Assembly: GCA_038231575.1 (NCBI GenBank)
Contig: JBBRLB010000051.1
Span: 1-38,547 of the forward strand
Direction of reading: 5' to 3'
Length of the DNA: 38,547 nt
DNA from: CAITWF01 sp038231575
Lineage (GTDB): Bacteria; Verrucomicrobiota; Verrucomicrobiia; Opitutales; Opitutaceae
The position numbers and the translations under genes are program-made. Numbering within the stretch: the stretch's first letter is position 1; each line of letters starts with the position of its first letter. The notes under the pieces were generated by a model. The model saw only the letters and a program-made list of their open reading frames with translations. It was not told the origin of the DNA and ran no database searches. This document shows, piece after piece, positions 9,693-17,504 of the stretch.

Positions 9693-10505
9693 TTATTTCT
9701 TCGGCGCCTGCGCTTGGATTTCCGCGAGGCGCTTGTCGATGTCGTTCATCTTGGCGATGAGCTGCTCCTCGATCTTCTTTTTGTCGGAGCTGTTGACGAT
9801 GCTGAAGCTGGCGGCGTCCTTGACGATGTTGGCCGGCAGCGTGAGCAGGCGGGTGATCAGGCCTTGGTCTTTGAAGGAGCTGAGATAGAGCGCGGTCATC
9901 TCATGCGAGAGCTTGAGGGAATCCTCGGCGACGGCCTGCGTGGCGGCCAGATTGTTGTTCAACTGCTGGTTCTTCGCGAGTTCGTTGGTGAGGACGGTTC
10001 CGATTTGGTCGGAGATGCGCTGGCTGTATTTGTTGATGGAATCGCGCGTGAGGTTCTGGTCCTTGGACATCTCGGAAAGGATGGGGGAGATTTTGTCGGC
10101 CATGCGGGACGAGACCTTGTCGACCTGCTCGTTCTGCATTTTCTCGGCTTCCTCGGGGGACTTCGGGAGCGGATTGTAGGGCTGCATCTTCTTCGCGATG
10201 ACCTCGGCGAGGGCGTTCATCCGCTCGGTGTTGAGCTTCTGGACTTCTTCGTCGGTGCGGAACATGTCCGCTTCCCGTTTGGAAATGGCGTCCTTGAGCA
10301 GCTTGTTGGTGGCGTCAATTTGGCGGCGATTCTCCTCCTGCGCGGCGGACAACTTGTCGTTTTGTTCGCGCAACGGGGCGAGTTCCACCTGCTGGCGGGC
10401 GCCCATTTCAAGCACGGTCTGTTGGTGCACCCAGAAGGCGCCAGCGATGACCAGCAAAGCAGTGAGGAAGACGGCGGGAAGTTGCTCTTTGAATTTTTGC
10501 CACAT
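9693..10505 (-). CDS. Membrane-anchored coiled-coil protein, function unknown
   Basis: This 270-residue protein starts MWQKFKEQLP, has one membrane segment at about residues 9-28 (AVFLTALLVIAGAFWV) and then a long charged coiled coil rich in Glu, Gln, Lys and Asn. The order suggests a single-pass inner-membrane protein with a large soluble helical domain. A second hydrophobic patch (YLSSFKDQGLITRLLTLPAN) lies near residues 200-225, and the tail is again coiled coil (KKKIEEQLIAKMNDIDKRLAE). It is transcribed alone: a divergent gene lies upstream and an intrinsic terminator downstream. No catalytic motif is visible. A structural or scaffold role in the envelope is the best guess. Confidence 0.8.
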   Translation of the reverse strand: MWQKFKEQLPAVFLTALLVIAGAFWVHQQTVLEMGARQQVELAPLREQNDKLSAAQEENRRQIDATNKLLKDAISKREADMFRTDEEVQKLNTERMNALAEVIAKKMQPYNPLPKSPEEAEKMQNEQVDKVSSRMADKISPILSEMSKDQNLTRDSINKYSQRISDQIGTVLTNELAKNQQLNNNLAATQAVAEDSLKLSHEMTALYLSSFKDQGLITRLLTLPANIVKDAASFSIVNSSDKKKIEEQLIAKMNDIDKRLAEIQAQAPKK

Positions 10506-10627
10506 GGCGGGAAGGGATGGATGGGCGGACGAGAGGGAGGCTAGTTAGGGAATCCGGCGAATTGCAACGCCGCCGTAAGCGCGGGTTTTGCAGTTGTTTT
10601 TCGACCGGCGCCGAACACGGTGGCGGG

Positions 10628-10936
10628 ATGAGCCTCAACCGCTGCGAGCAGCGCGTGTTCGACTACTGGGAACGGCAGCGCGACGAGAGACAGTTCTGGC
10701 AGGAGAAAGTTCGGGCGACCGCGAAGCTCATCCCCGATCTGCATGGCGCAGCAAATCAACTGGAAGGAGAATTGTGGCGTTATTATCTGGAGCGCAGCGG
10801 GGTCGTTGCGGCGTTCCGCGACGCGGCCCGGCACGAGGGCTTGCAGCGGACCAGCATGAAAAACCTGGCCGAGCTGACGCTGCGGTTGTGGACCGAGCCG
10901 AAACCCCAGAAAAAACCGGCCCCGGAATCATTTTAA
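10628..10936 (+). CDS. Small hypothetical protein
   Basis: This is a 102-residue, highly charged protein (MSLNRCEQRVFDYWERQRDE...). The ATG at 10628 was chosen over the upstream ATG at 10517 because the N-terminal 37 residues of the longer form are Arg-rich and lie in the divergent promoter region; GGCGGG just precedes this ATG. It is rich in Glu, Arg, Trp and Leu, predicted all-helical, with no membrane segment. The tail (PKPQKKPAPESF) is Pro/Lys-rich. It is followed by hairpins that include a likely bidirectional terminator. I do not recognise a family. Confidence 0.65.
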   Translation: MSLNRCEQRVFDYWERQRDERQFWQEKVRATAKLIPDLHGAANQLEGELWRYYLERSGVVAAFRDAARHEGLQRTSMKNLAELTLRLWTEPKPQKKPAPESF

Positions 10937-10996
10937 AAAAAGCGGAAGGGCCGCTGGAACATCCTGGCGAGCATGCTATCGTAAAGGCACTGACCT

Positions 10997-11019
10997 TCTC
11001 CTCCGCTTAGCGGAGGAGA
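10997..11019. repeat. Perfect 10-bp hairpin
   Basis: TCTCCTCCGC (10997-11006) pairs with GCGGAGGAGA (11010-11019) around a 3-nt loop. There is no T-run on either side, so it is less likely to be a terminator on its own. It may be part of the palindromic repeat block that follows. Confidence 0.7.
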
Positions 11020-11031
11020 TTTGGGGTAAGT

Positions 11032-11084
11032 AAGAAAGCAATGGGCGGACCGCTTAGGGGTAGGCGGTCCGCCCTCTTTCTTTT
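11032..11084. terminator. Bidirectional intrinsic terminator between the small + gene and cysI
   Basis: GGGCGGACCGC (11043-11053) pairs perfectly with GCGGTCCGCCC (11064-11074). The flanks AAGAAAG (11032-11038) and CTTTCTT (11076-11082) are also complementary. The result is a T-rich tail on the + strand (TCTTTCTTTT) and TTGCTTTCTTACTTA on the - strand. It can end both the + gene at 10936 and the long minus-strand array ending at 11146. Confidence 0.75.
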
Positions 11085-11093
11085 GGAATGTAG

Positions 11094-11132
11094 GCCCGGC
11101 CGGTCGCCGGGCAGCCCGCCCACCAGGCGGGC
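11094..11132. repeat. Tandem pair of short GC hairpins
   Basis: GCCCGGC-cggtc-GCCGGGC (11094-11112) is followed directly by GCCCGCC-cacca-GGCGGGC (11114-11132). Two adjacent perfect 7-bp stems with 5-nt loops resemble REP-type intergenic elements. They lie just downstream of the cysI stop codon. Confidence 0.65.
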
Positions 11133-11145
11133 CGACAACCGATGG

Positions 11146-12882
11146 TCAAATGTCCGCAGCTTGCGCGACTTTTTTCTCTTCGTGGAAATCGTGCGGCGTG
11201 AAGGTGGGCGTCACGTAGCCCGCACGAATGACGAAGTCACCGAAGCGCTCGTGTGGCGTGCGCTCGACCGCATAGCGCCGGATGATTGGGCCGAGCAGCG
11301 GGACGATCTCGTCGACCGGCACGGAGGCCTTGTAGAGCGTGTTGAGCCGGGAGCCGTTGAACGCGGCGCCGAGGTAGATGTTGTATTTGCCGGGCGCGCG
11401 ACCCACGAAACCGATCTCGGCGAGGTAGGGGCGGCCGCAGCCATTCGGGCAGCCCGTGATGCGCAGGACGATCGCGTCGGCGCGCAGGCCGGCGGCTTCC
11501 AGCTCGGTCTCGAGCAACGCGACGAGATCGGGCAGGTAACGCTCGCTCTCGGCGAGCGCGAGGCCGCAGGTCGGCAGCGCGACGCACGACATCGCGTTGA
11601 GCGCGAGGCCGGAGACGTTGTTCGCCGTGTCGAGCTTATGCTTCTTTAGCAGCGCCTCGATCTGCGGGCGGTTCGCGGCCGTGACGCCGGCGATCATGAG
11701 GTTTTGATTTGCCGTGAGCCGGAAGTCGCCCTGGTGCGCGAACGCGATCTCGCGGAGCGCCTGCTTCAGGCGGTCCTTGATGCGTCCGCTCATGATGAAG
11801 AGCGTGAAGTGCGAGTTGCCGTTCTCGCCCTCGACCCAGCCGTAGCGATCGCCGGTGTCAGTGAATTCGAAACGCCGCGGCGACGCCAGCCGGTAGCCGA
11901 GCCGGCGCTCGACCTCTGCGCGGAACCACAACAGCCCGCGATCCTCGATGGTGTATTTCAGACGCGCATGCTTGCGGTCGGCGCGGTCGCCGTAGTCGCG
12001 CTGGGTCGTGAGAATTTTTTCGGCGACTTGGGCGACTTGAGCGACGGTGCAGAAGCCGAGCACATCGGCGACGCGCGGAAAGGTCTCAAGCTGGTTGTGC
12101 GACATGCCGAGGCCACCGCCGACCGTGACATTGAAGCCGAGCAGTTTCTTGCCGGACTCGTCCGCGATCGCGATGAAACCGAGATCGTGGCCGTAGATAT
12201 CGACGTCGTTGCTCGGCGGGACGGCGACGACGATTTTGAATTTCCGCGGCAGGTAGGTCGCGCCGTAGAGCGGCTCGGACTCCGGTTCGCCACCCATGAC
12301 GAGTTCGTCGCCGACCCAAATTTCGTGGTAAGCGCGTGTGCGCGGAAGCAGGTGGTCGGCGATGGCTTTGGTCACGCGCAACGTTTCTGCGTGCAGCGAC
12401 GACTGCGCGGGATTCGGGTTGCACATGACGTTGCGGTTGACGTCGCCGCAGGCCGCGAGCGTGTCGAGCAACGCCTGGTTCACGCCGTTGATGGTGCGCC
12501 AGAGATTGCCCTTCAGGATACCGTGAAACTGAAACGCCTGCCGCGTGGTGATCTTGAGGGTGCCGTTGGCGAAGTCGTCCGCGAGCGAATCGAGCGCCAG
12601 CCATTGCGCGGTCGTGCAGACGCCGCCCGGCACGCGCACGCGCGCCATGAACGAGAAGGCCTTTTCCTTGCCCTCGCGCCGGCGCTGGTTGCGCAGATCG
12701 CGATCGTCCTGCGCGTAGATGCCGTGGAATTTCGTGAGTTGCCCGCTGTCGTCGGTGATCGTGCCGGTGGAGGTGTCGGCGAGATCGCGCAGAATATTGC
12801 CACGCAGAAAATTGCTCGCGGCTTTGATGCCCTCATTTTTGGAAAGCGTTTTTTCGGACTCGGGAATGGCGGGGACGTTCAT
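11146..12882 (-). CDS. cysI: Assimilatory sulfite reductase hemoprotein subunit
   Basis: This enzyme reduces sulfite to sulfide with six electrons, using a coupled siroheme and [4Fe-4S] centre. It has 578 residues, close to the usual CysI length of about 570. The cluster ligands are clear: SCVALPTCG (C433, C439) and TGCPNGCGRP (C478, C482), the C-x5-C ... C-x3-C pattern. The duplicated siroheme-binding halves are present (RVPGGVCT, TTRQAFQFHG and FNVTVGGGLG). The start ATG overlaps the cbiX stop codon (ATGA), so translation is probably coupled. It is the last gene of the minus-strand array and is followed by a terminator. No cysJ adjoins it; the nearest CysJ-like flavoprotein is about 9 kb upstream beside nirA. 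The motifs fit the NADPH-type CysI better than the NirA/Sir type. Confidence 0.95.
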   Translation of the reverse strand: MNVPAIPESEKTLSKNEGIKAASNFLRGNILRDLADTSTGTITDDSGQLTKFHGIYAQDDRDLRNQRRREGKEKAFSFMARVRVPGGVCTTAQWLALDSLADDFANGTLKITTRQAFQFHGILKGNLWRTINGVNQALLDTLAACGDVNRNVMCNPNPAQSSLHAETLRVTKAIADHLLPRTRAYHEIWVGDELVMGGEPESEPLYGATYLPRKFKIVVAVPPSNDVDIYGHDLGFIAIADESGKKLLGFNVTVGGGLGMSHNQLETFPRVADVLGFCTVAQVAQVAEKILTTQRDYGDRADRKHARLKYTIEDRGLLWFRAEVERRLGYRLASPRRFEFTDTGDRYGWVEGENGNSHFTLFIMSGRIKDRLKQALREIAFAHQGDFRLTANQNLMIAGVTAANRPQIEALLKKHKLDTANNVSGLALNAMSCVALPTCGLALAESERYLPDLVALLETELEAAGLRADAIVLRITGCPNGCGRPYLAEIGFVGRAPGKYNIYLGAAFNGSRLNTLYKASVPVDEIVPLLGPIIRRYAVERTPHERFGDFVIRAGYVTPTFTPHDFHEEKKVAQAADI

Positions 12883-13700
12883 GCGGAAAGAGGGATCGAG
12901 GCGGAAGCGAGGGCGTCGCGCAAGGCGGCGGCGAGGGTATCGAGGACGGCGGGGTGCGTGCCGACGAGTGCAGTGAAATGGCAGCGCAAGGGGGTCGCGC
13001 GATCCGCGGCGGTCCGGGCGATCTGGGCGAGGTCGCCGTTCGCGCCGGCGTGGCGACCGGGCGAAAGAAACAGCGGGGCGATGACCACCTCGCCGCGTTC
13101 GAACGTGGGCCGCGCGAGGGCATCGGCCAGCAGCGGGCGGTTGTGCGCGTGCTCCGCGCCTTCCATCGAAGCGGCGCCGAGCGGCCCGATCTCCGGGCCG
13201 AGCAGCACGCGCACACTCGCGGCGATTTGATCGCGCAAGGCGGCGGAAAGGGCCGACGGGCCGCCGTGATCAACGACGATGACGGCGGGACGGGAAAGAT
13301 TTTTATCGAGGATCGTTTCGCAAACGCGGGCCGCCACGATCGCGGGCAGCGCGCCGCGGGCCGCGAGGCTGTCGGCAAAGGCGAACTCAAAGTGGCCGAG
13401 CTCCACCCGCAGTTTTTCCAGATCACCCCGGAGGGACGATCCGATCGCGCCCTGCGCACTGATAAAGAAGGGCACGAAGAGGAAGTCGCGTTGGCCGTTC
13501 GCAAGGTGCGCGCGAACCCACGGCGCGAGGGTCCACGCGCGCGCGCCGTCGAGCGTCGCGGCGGGGATGCGGTCGCTGTGTTTCCACGAGACCGCCTCGA
13601 CTGTGCGGCCGACGCGCACCGACAACGCCGCCGCGACCGCGCGCAGGTTGTGCTGCGCGGCGGGTTCGAGGGAACCGTTGTCGATGAGCGCGACGATCAT
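12879..13700 (-). CDS. CbiX/SirB-like sirohydrochlorin chelatase
   Basis: This is a 273-residue, two-half class II chelatase-like protein, expected to insert Fe2+ into sirohydrochlorin to make siroheme for CysI and NirA. The C-terminal half keeps family motifs: VVDHGGPSA and APLFLSPGRHAG, each with its histidine. In the N-terminal half the matching positions read ALIDNGS (Asn where GHGS usually has His) and VPFFISAQGAIG (no His), so only the second half looks able to hold metal. The start ATG at 13700 was chosen because the upstream extension overlaps the cobA tail and is Pro/Ser/Arg-rich. The gene overlaps cobA by nothing (1-bp gap) and cysI by 4 bp (ATGA). A role in siroheme synthesis is inferred mainly from this context. 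The alternative is a cobaltochelatase. Confidence 0.8.
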   Translation of the reverse strand: MIVALIDNGSLEPAAQHNLRAVAAALSVRVGRTVEAVSWKHSDRIPAATLDGARAWTLAPWVRAHLANGQRDFLFVPFFISAQGAIGSSLRGDLEKLRVELGHFEFAFADSLAARGALPAIVAARVCETILDKNLSRPAVIVVDHGGPSALSAALRDQIAASVRVLLGPEIGPLGAASMEGAEHAHNRPLLADALARPTFERGEVVIAPLFLSPGRHAGANGDLAQIARTAADRATPLRCHFTALVGTHPAVLDTLAAALRDALASASIPLSA

Positions 13701-13701
13701 G

Positions 13702-14517
13702 TCAGGGAAGGGGCACCGGCGCCCCGCTGGGGAAGGGCTGGCTCGACGGCGAGACGCCGCCGCCACTCGTTGCGGCCTCGAACCACGCGAGCTTGTCGGC
13801 GAGCCGGACGACGCTGCCGATGACGACGATCGCCGGTGCGCCGAAACCGGCGCGTTCCGAGCCGAGCGCGATGTCGGCGACCGTGCCGATGAACTGGCGG
13901 TGTTCGCCGGTCGTGGCGGATTGGATGACGGCGGCGGGTGTGTCGGCCGCGAGACCGCCGGCCTGCAGGCGGCGCGTGATTGTCTCGAGATTTTTCATGC
14001 CCATGTAAATGCAGAGCGTCGCGCCGAGCCGACCATAGTCTTCCCAGCGGATCGCGGAGTCGGGCTTCTGCGGATTCTCGTGGCCGGTGAGAAAGACGAC
14101 GGCCGAAGCATGCTCGCGATGCGTCAGCGGAATGCCGGCGTAGCTCGCCGCGCCCAGCGCCGACGTGACGCCGGGCACGATCTCAAACGCGATGCCGGCG
14201 GCCACGAGCGCCTCGGCTTCCTCGCCGCCGCGGCCAAACACGAAGGGATCGCCGCCCTTGAGGCGGACGACGTTTTTGCCTTCGCGCGCGAGCCGAATGA
14301 GCGTGCCTTCGATGTCGCGTTGGGGGCAGCAAAACGCGCCGGCCTTTTTGCCGACGAAAACCTTTTCCACATCCGCGGGTGCGAGGGCGAGAATTTCCGG
14401 CGAGACGAGCTGGTCGTGCACAATCGCGTCGGCGGTCTCGAGCAGGCGCAGCGCCTTCAACGTGAGCAGTTCCGGATCGCCCGGGCCGGCGCCGACGAGG
14501 TAGACGGTGCCGTTCAC
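13702..14517 (-). CDS. cobA: Uroporphyrinogen-III C-methyltransferase
   Basis: This SAM-dependent enzyme methylates uroporphyrinogen III twice to give precorrin-2, the first committed step to siroheme. It has 271 residues, a single-domain SUMT rather than a CysG fusion. Family motifs are VYLVGAGPGDPELLT near the N-terminus, VRLKGGDPFVFGRGGEE, SALGAASYAGIPLTHR and LCIYMGMKNL. I chose the GTG at 14517 because GGGAGG (complement of 14526-14531) sits about 9 nt upstream, one of the few clear ribosome-binding sites in this array. The frame stays open far upstream, but that part is the inverted repeat and the reverse of cysNC. It lies downstream of cysNC after a 29-bp palindromic repeat. No precorrin-2 dehydrogenase gene is in the window. 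Confidence 0.93.
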   Translation of the reverse strand: MNGTVYLVGAGPGDPELLTLKALRLLETADAIVHDQLVSPEILALAPADVEKVFVGKKAGAFCCPQRDIEGTLIRLAREGKNVVRLKGGDPFVFGRGGEEAEALVAAGIAFEIVPGVTSALGAASYAGIPLTHREHASAVVFLTGHENPQKPDSAIRWEDYGRLGATLCIYMGMKNLETITRRLQAGGLAADTPAAVIQSATTGEHRQFIGTVADIALGSERAGFGAPAIVVIGSVVRLADKLAWFEAATSGGGVSPSSQPFPSGAPVPLP

Positions 14518-14525
14518 AGCGTCGA

Positions 14526-14531
14526 CCTCCC
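14526..14531 (-). promoter_or_regulatory. Ribosome-binding site of cobA that decides its GTG start
   Basis: On the minus strand the sequence GGGAGG-tcgacgct-GTG gives an 8-nt spacing to the start. It makes the GTG at 14517 the likely start rather than any codon in the long upstream open frame. Confidence 0.7.
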
Positions 14532-14533
14532 GA

Positions 14534-14622
14534 TTGTCATTCCGAGCGAAGCGAAGAATCCAGGCGATCGCACGCACGGGGTCTTCGCACCCGTGGATTC
14601 TTCGCTTCGCTCGGAATGACAA
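14534..14622. repeat. 29-bp perfect inverted repeat (REP-like) between cysNC and cobA
   Basis: The left arm at 14534-14562 (starting TTGTCATTCCGAGCGAAGCG) is the exact reverse complement of 14594-14622. The 31-nt interior has a further short stem (CACGGG/CCCGTG at 14575-14580 and 14590-14595). In frame it translates to FRAKRRI ... ILRFARND, a string I know from misannotated ORFs in many genomes, which marks it as a widespread palindromic repeat family. As RNA it would form a very stable hairpin in the operon message. Confidence 0.85.
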
Positions 14623-14641
14623 AATAACGTCATGGGTTAGT

Positions 14642-16588
14642 TTAAATATCCGCGCCGGAATCTGCAAACGGCGTGCCGGTTTCGCGGGCGAGGCCGGCGG
14701 CGAGCGCGAAGAGTTTCTCGAGCGACTGCTCGACGGGTTCGAGATCGGTGCGCAGCTCGAGCGCGGGTGCGAGCGGGGCTTCGTAGGGCGAGTCGATGCC
14801 GGTGAACTTCGGAATCTCGCCGGCGCGCGCGCGGGCGTAGAGTTGCTTGACGTCGCGGCGTTCGCATTCGGCGAGCGGGGCGTTGACGAACACTTCCGCG
14901 AACGGCACGCCGCGCACGCGGCAGAGTTCGGCGACGAGCTGGCGGTCGGCCCGGAAGGGCGAGATGAGCGCGGTGATGACGACCGCGCCGGCGTCGGCGA
15001 GGAGCAGCGCGGCTTCGGCGGCGCGGCGGATGTTTTCTTTCCGATCGGTGTCGGAGAAGCCGAGGCCTTTGCACAGGCCGGCGCGCAACACATCGCCGTC
15101 GACAATGGCCGGGAGAATGCCGGCGCGGAAGAGTCGCTGTTCGAGCGCGGTGGAAAGGGTGGATTTGCCGGCGCCGGAAAGCCCGGTCAGCCAGATAACC
15201 GCCCCGCGGTGACCGAGGAGCGTGGTGCGCGATGCGGGCGTGACGGGCAGCGTGTCGTCGCGGCCGGCGTCCTCGCGGACCGCGGAATCGATCACGCCGC
15301 CGCCGGCGATCCGGCGGCCGCGCATGAGCACGAAGCGGCCGAGCGCGGGAATTTTTCCGCCGGCGTCGAACGCGATCGGGCGGCGGACGCGGAGGCGCAG
15401 CTCGGCGACCTCGTGGCGTTTGACCTCGGAAGCGGGCGCTTGGCTCGCATCGAGCGTGACGGCGTCGAGCACGCGGGAGACGGCGACGAGGCGGGCATCG
15501 GCCTGCTGCGTGCCGAGGCGCAGCGGCAGGGTGTCGCCGACTCGCAGCGGTTCGGCGTGCAGCCAGAAGACGCGCGCCGTAAAATCGCGCGCTTCGACGG
15601 GCACGGCTTGCGGCGGCGCGCCGACCTGGCCGCGTTCAACGAAGAGCTCGTCCTCGAGCGTGATCGCGACCGGCAAACCGGCGCCGACCGGGCCGCGAAA
15701 ATCCGAGGTGGGCCACGATTCGATCGTCTTCACGCGGCTGCGTTTGCCGCCCGGGTGAAATTCGATCGGATCGCCGACAGAGACGGAGCCGGCTTCGACG
15801 AGACCGGCGACGATGCGGCGGGCGTCGAAGCGATAAATATCCTGCACCGTCAGGCGCAGCGGTGCGCCCGCGATGGGCGGGGTGGCGCGGAATTGTTCCA
15901 GCGCCTCGAGCAGCGCGGGGCCGCGATACCACGGCGTGCGCGGGCTCACCGTGAGAAGTCCTTCGCCGTGTTTCGCGGCGATCGGGACGAAGTGGGCGGC
16001 GGTGACGTGTAGCTTGCCCAGGAATTCGGTGAGCTCGGCGCGGATGCGGGCGAAGATTTTTTCGTCGTAGTCGACGAGGTCCATCTTGTTCACCGCGACG
16101 ACGACCTGCTTGAGGCCGAGCAGTGAGAGGAGGTAACCGTGACGCCGGGTTTGTTCGCGGAGGCCTTCGTGGGCATCGACGAGCAGGATCGCGGCGTCGG
16201 CGCTCGCGGCGCCGGTGATCATGTTCTTGAGAAATTCCTTGTGGCCCGGCGCGTCGATGATTGTGAACTGCCGGCGCGGCGTGCGGAACGGCACGCGCGT
16301 GGTGTCCATCGTGATGTTCTGCGCCTGCTCCTCGAGCAACGCGTCCATCAGGAAGGCGTATTCGAACTCCATGCCCTCCGCTTTGCACGCCGACTCGATG
16401 CGTTCCTTTTTTCCGTCGGGCACGCTGTTCGTATCGAAGAGCAGCCGGCCGATCAGCGTGGACTTGCCGTGATCGACGTGGCCGACGACGACGAGGTAGA
16501 GGTGATCCGGCGTGGCTTGCGCGGTGGAAGGCGCAGGCTTGGTGGATTGAGGATTACCGAGAGACGCGGTGGGAGCGGTGGCGGACAT
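14642..16588 (-). CDS. cysNC: Bifunctional sulfate adenylyltransferase subunit 1 / APS kinase
   Basis: The N-terminal CysN GTPase drives ATP sulfurylase with CysD; the C-terminal CysC domain phosphorylates APS to PAPS. The protein has 648 residues. The GTPase motifs are GHVDHGKST (about 36-44), DAPGHKEF and NKMD, followed by EF-Tu-like beta-barrel domains. The APS kinase domain begins near residue 459 with P-loop GLSGAGKST (about 469-477) and contains IPKFTGIDSPYEAP. I chose ATG 16588 (MSATAPTAS); an in-frame GTG at 16654 overlaps the cysD stop (GTGA) and would add 22 residues, so a coupled GTG start is possible. The CysC fusion means PAPS is made, which agrees with the PAPS-type CysH two genes upstream. 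Confidence 0.95.
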   Translation of the reverse strand: MSATAPTASLGNPQSTKPAPSTAQATPDHLYLVVVGHVDHGKSTLIGRLLFDTNSVPDGKKERIESACKAEGMEFEYAFLMDALLEEQAQNITMDTTRVPFRTPRRQFTIIDAPGHKEFLKNMITGAASADAAILLVDAHEGLREQTRRHGYLLSLLGLKQVVVAVNKMDLVDYDEKIFARIRAELTEFLGKLHVTAAHFVPIAAKHGEGLLTVSPRTPWYRGPALLEALEQFRATPPIAGAPLRLTVQDIYRFDARRIVAGLVEAGSVSVGDPIEFHPGGKRSRVKTIESWPTSDFRGPVGAGLPVAITLEDELFVERGQVGAPPQAVPVEARDFTARVFWLHAEPLRVGDTLPLRLGTQQADARLVAVSRVLDAVTLDASQAPASEVKRHEVAELRLRVRRPIAFDAGGKIPALGRFVLMRGRRIAGGGVIDSAVREDAGRDDTLPVTPASRTTLLGHRGAVIWLTGLSGAGKSTLSTALEQRLFRAGILPAIVDGDVLRAGLCKGLGFSDTDRKENIRRAAEAALLLADAGAVVITALISPFRADRQLVAELCRVRGVPFAEVFVNAPLAECERRDVKQLYARARAGEIPKFTGIDSPYEAPLAPALELRTDLEPVEQSLEKLFALAAGLARETGTPFADSGADI

Positions 16589-16650
16589 GGACAGACAAGA
16601 GAACGAGAAAGATTGAGAGAAAGGTGGGGTGGGAACGGGCGACCGGGCGG

Positions 16651-17454
16651 TCACATGAAACCCTTCGCGCGGAGTTTCTGCATGGCGTTGCGCTCGTGGT
16701 GATCCTGGGCGCGACCGGCGCGCTCGGAGGTGCGGGTGACTTTCAGTTCCTCGATGATCTCATCGATCGTGGTCGCGGTGCTCGGGACGTCTTTCGTGAT
16801 CGGCATGCAGCCGAGCGAACGGAAGCGGCGGCCGTGGCGGGCGAAATACATTCCGGGCAGCGGGATTTTTTCGCGGTCGCAATAGCGCCAGATGTCGATT
16901 TCGGTCCAGTCGAGGAGCGGTTGCACTCGGACGTGTTCGCCGGGACCGACCTCGGTCGTGAAGTGGTTCCAAAATTCCGGCGGCTGATCCTTGTAGTCCC
17001 ATTCGAACTCGGCGTTGCGCGGGGAGAAGTAGCGCTCTTTCGCGCGCGTCGAATCCTCATCGCGACGGATGCCCGTGATGAGCGCGTCGAATTGGTGGAT
17101 CCCGAGGACTTGCTGCAGCGCGACCGATTTCAACTCGTGCGTGACGGTGACGGGATCGGTGGTCTCGTAACCGATGCCACGGGCACGCGCAGCTTCGTTG
17201 ATGTGAACGATCAATTCGAGTCCGTAGTGCTTTTGCGCCCAAGCGCGAAACTCGAGCATCTCGGGAAACTCGTAGGTCGTGTCGACGTGAATGACCGGAA
17301 CCGGGATGTGGCCGGCGAACGCTTTTTTCGCGAGCCAGAGGAGGACGTTGGAATCCTTGCCCATCGACCAGAGCATGCCGACTTTGCCGAAGGCGTGATA
17401 CGCCTCGCGGAGCAAGTAGATCGAATGGGATTCGAGTTCGTCGAGATGCGACAT
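16651..17454 (-). CDS. cysD: Sulfate adenylyltransferase subunit 2
   Basis: This is the catalytic subunit of heterodimeric ATP sulfurylase, which makes APS from sulfate and ATP with CysN. It has 267 residues. It starts MSHLDELESHSIYLLREA, which aligns with the classic CysD N-terminus, and carries the PP-loop-type motif WSMGKDSNVLLWL at about residues 33-45. It also has HVDTTYEFPEMLEFR and the C-terminal RFRSLGCMPIT. The ATG at 17454 was chosen because the longer frame adds an Arg-rich, unrelated leader from the cysH 3' region. It is separated from cysH by 50 bp and is followed by cysNC, with which it must form a complex. Confidence 0.95.
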   Translation of the reverse strand: MSHLDELESHSIYLLREAYHAFGKVGMLWSMGKDSNVLLWLAKKAFAGHIPVPVIHVDTTYEFPEMLEFRAWAQKHYGLELIVHINEAARARGIGYETTDPVTVTHELKSVALQQVLGIHQFDALITGIRRDEDSTRAKERYFSPRNAEFEWDYKDQPPEFWNHFTTEVGPGEHVRVQPLLDWTEIDIWRYCDREKIPLPGMYFARHGRRFRSLGCMPITKDVPSTATTIDEIIEELKVTRTSERAGRAQDHHERNAMQKLRAKGFM

Positions 17455-17504
17455 GTCGGAGGGATGAGGGTTGAGCGAGGAGGGTGGAGAGTCAAAACAA
17501 CCGA

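Noticed and set aside
14518..15105. Extension of cobA upstream to 15105
   Set aside because: The extension runs through the 29-bp inverted repeat and the out-of-frame 3' part of cysNC; a ribosome-binding site supports GTG 14517.
11704..16012. Long plus-strand ORFs opposite cysI, cbiX, cobA and cysNC (11704-13230, 13279-14619, 14507-16012)
   Set aside because: GC-rich antisense shadows. Products are Arg/Ala/Asp-rich without motifs, while the minus strand encodes complete, recognisable enzymes.
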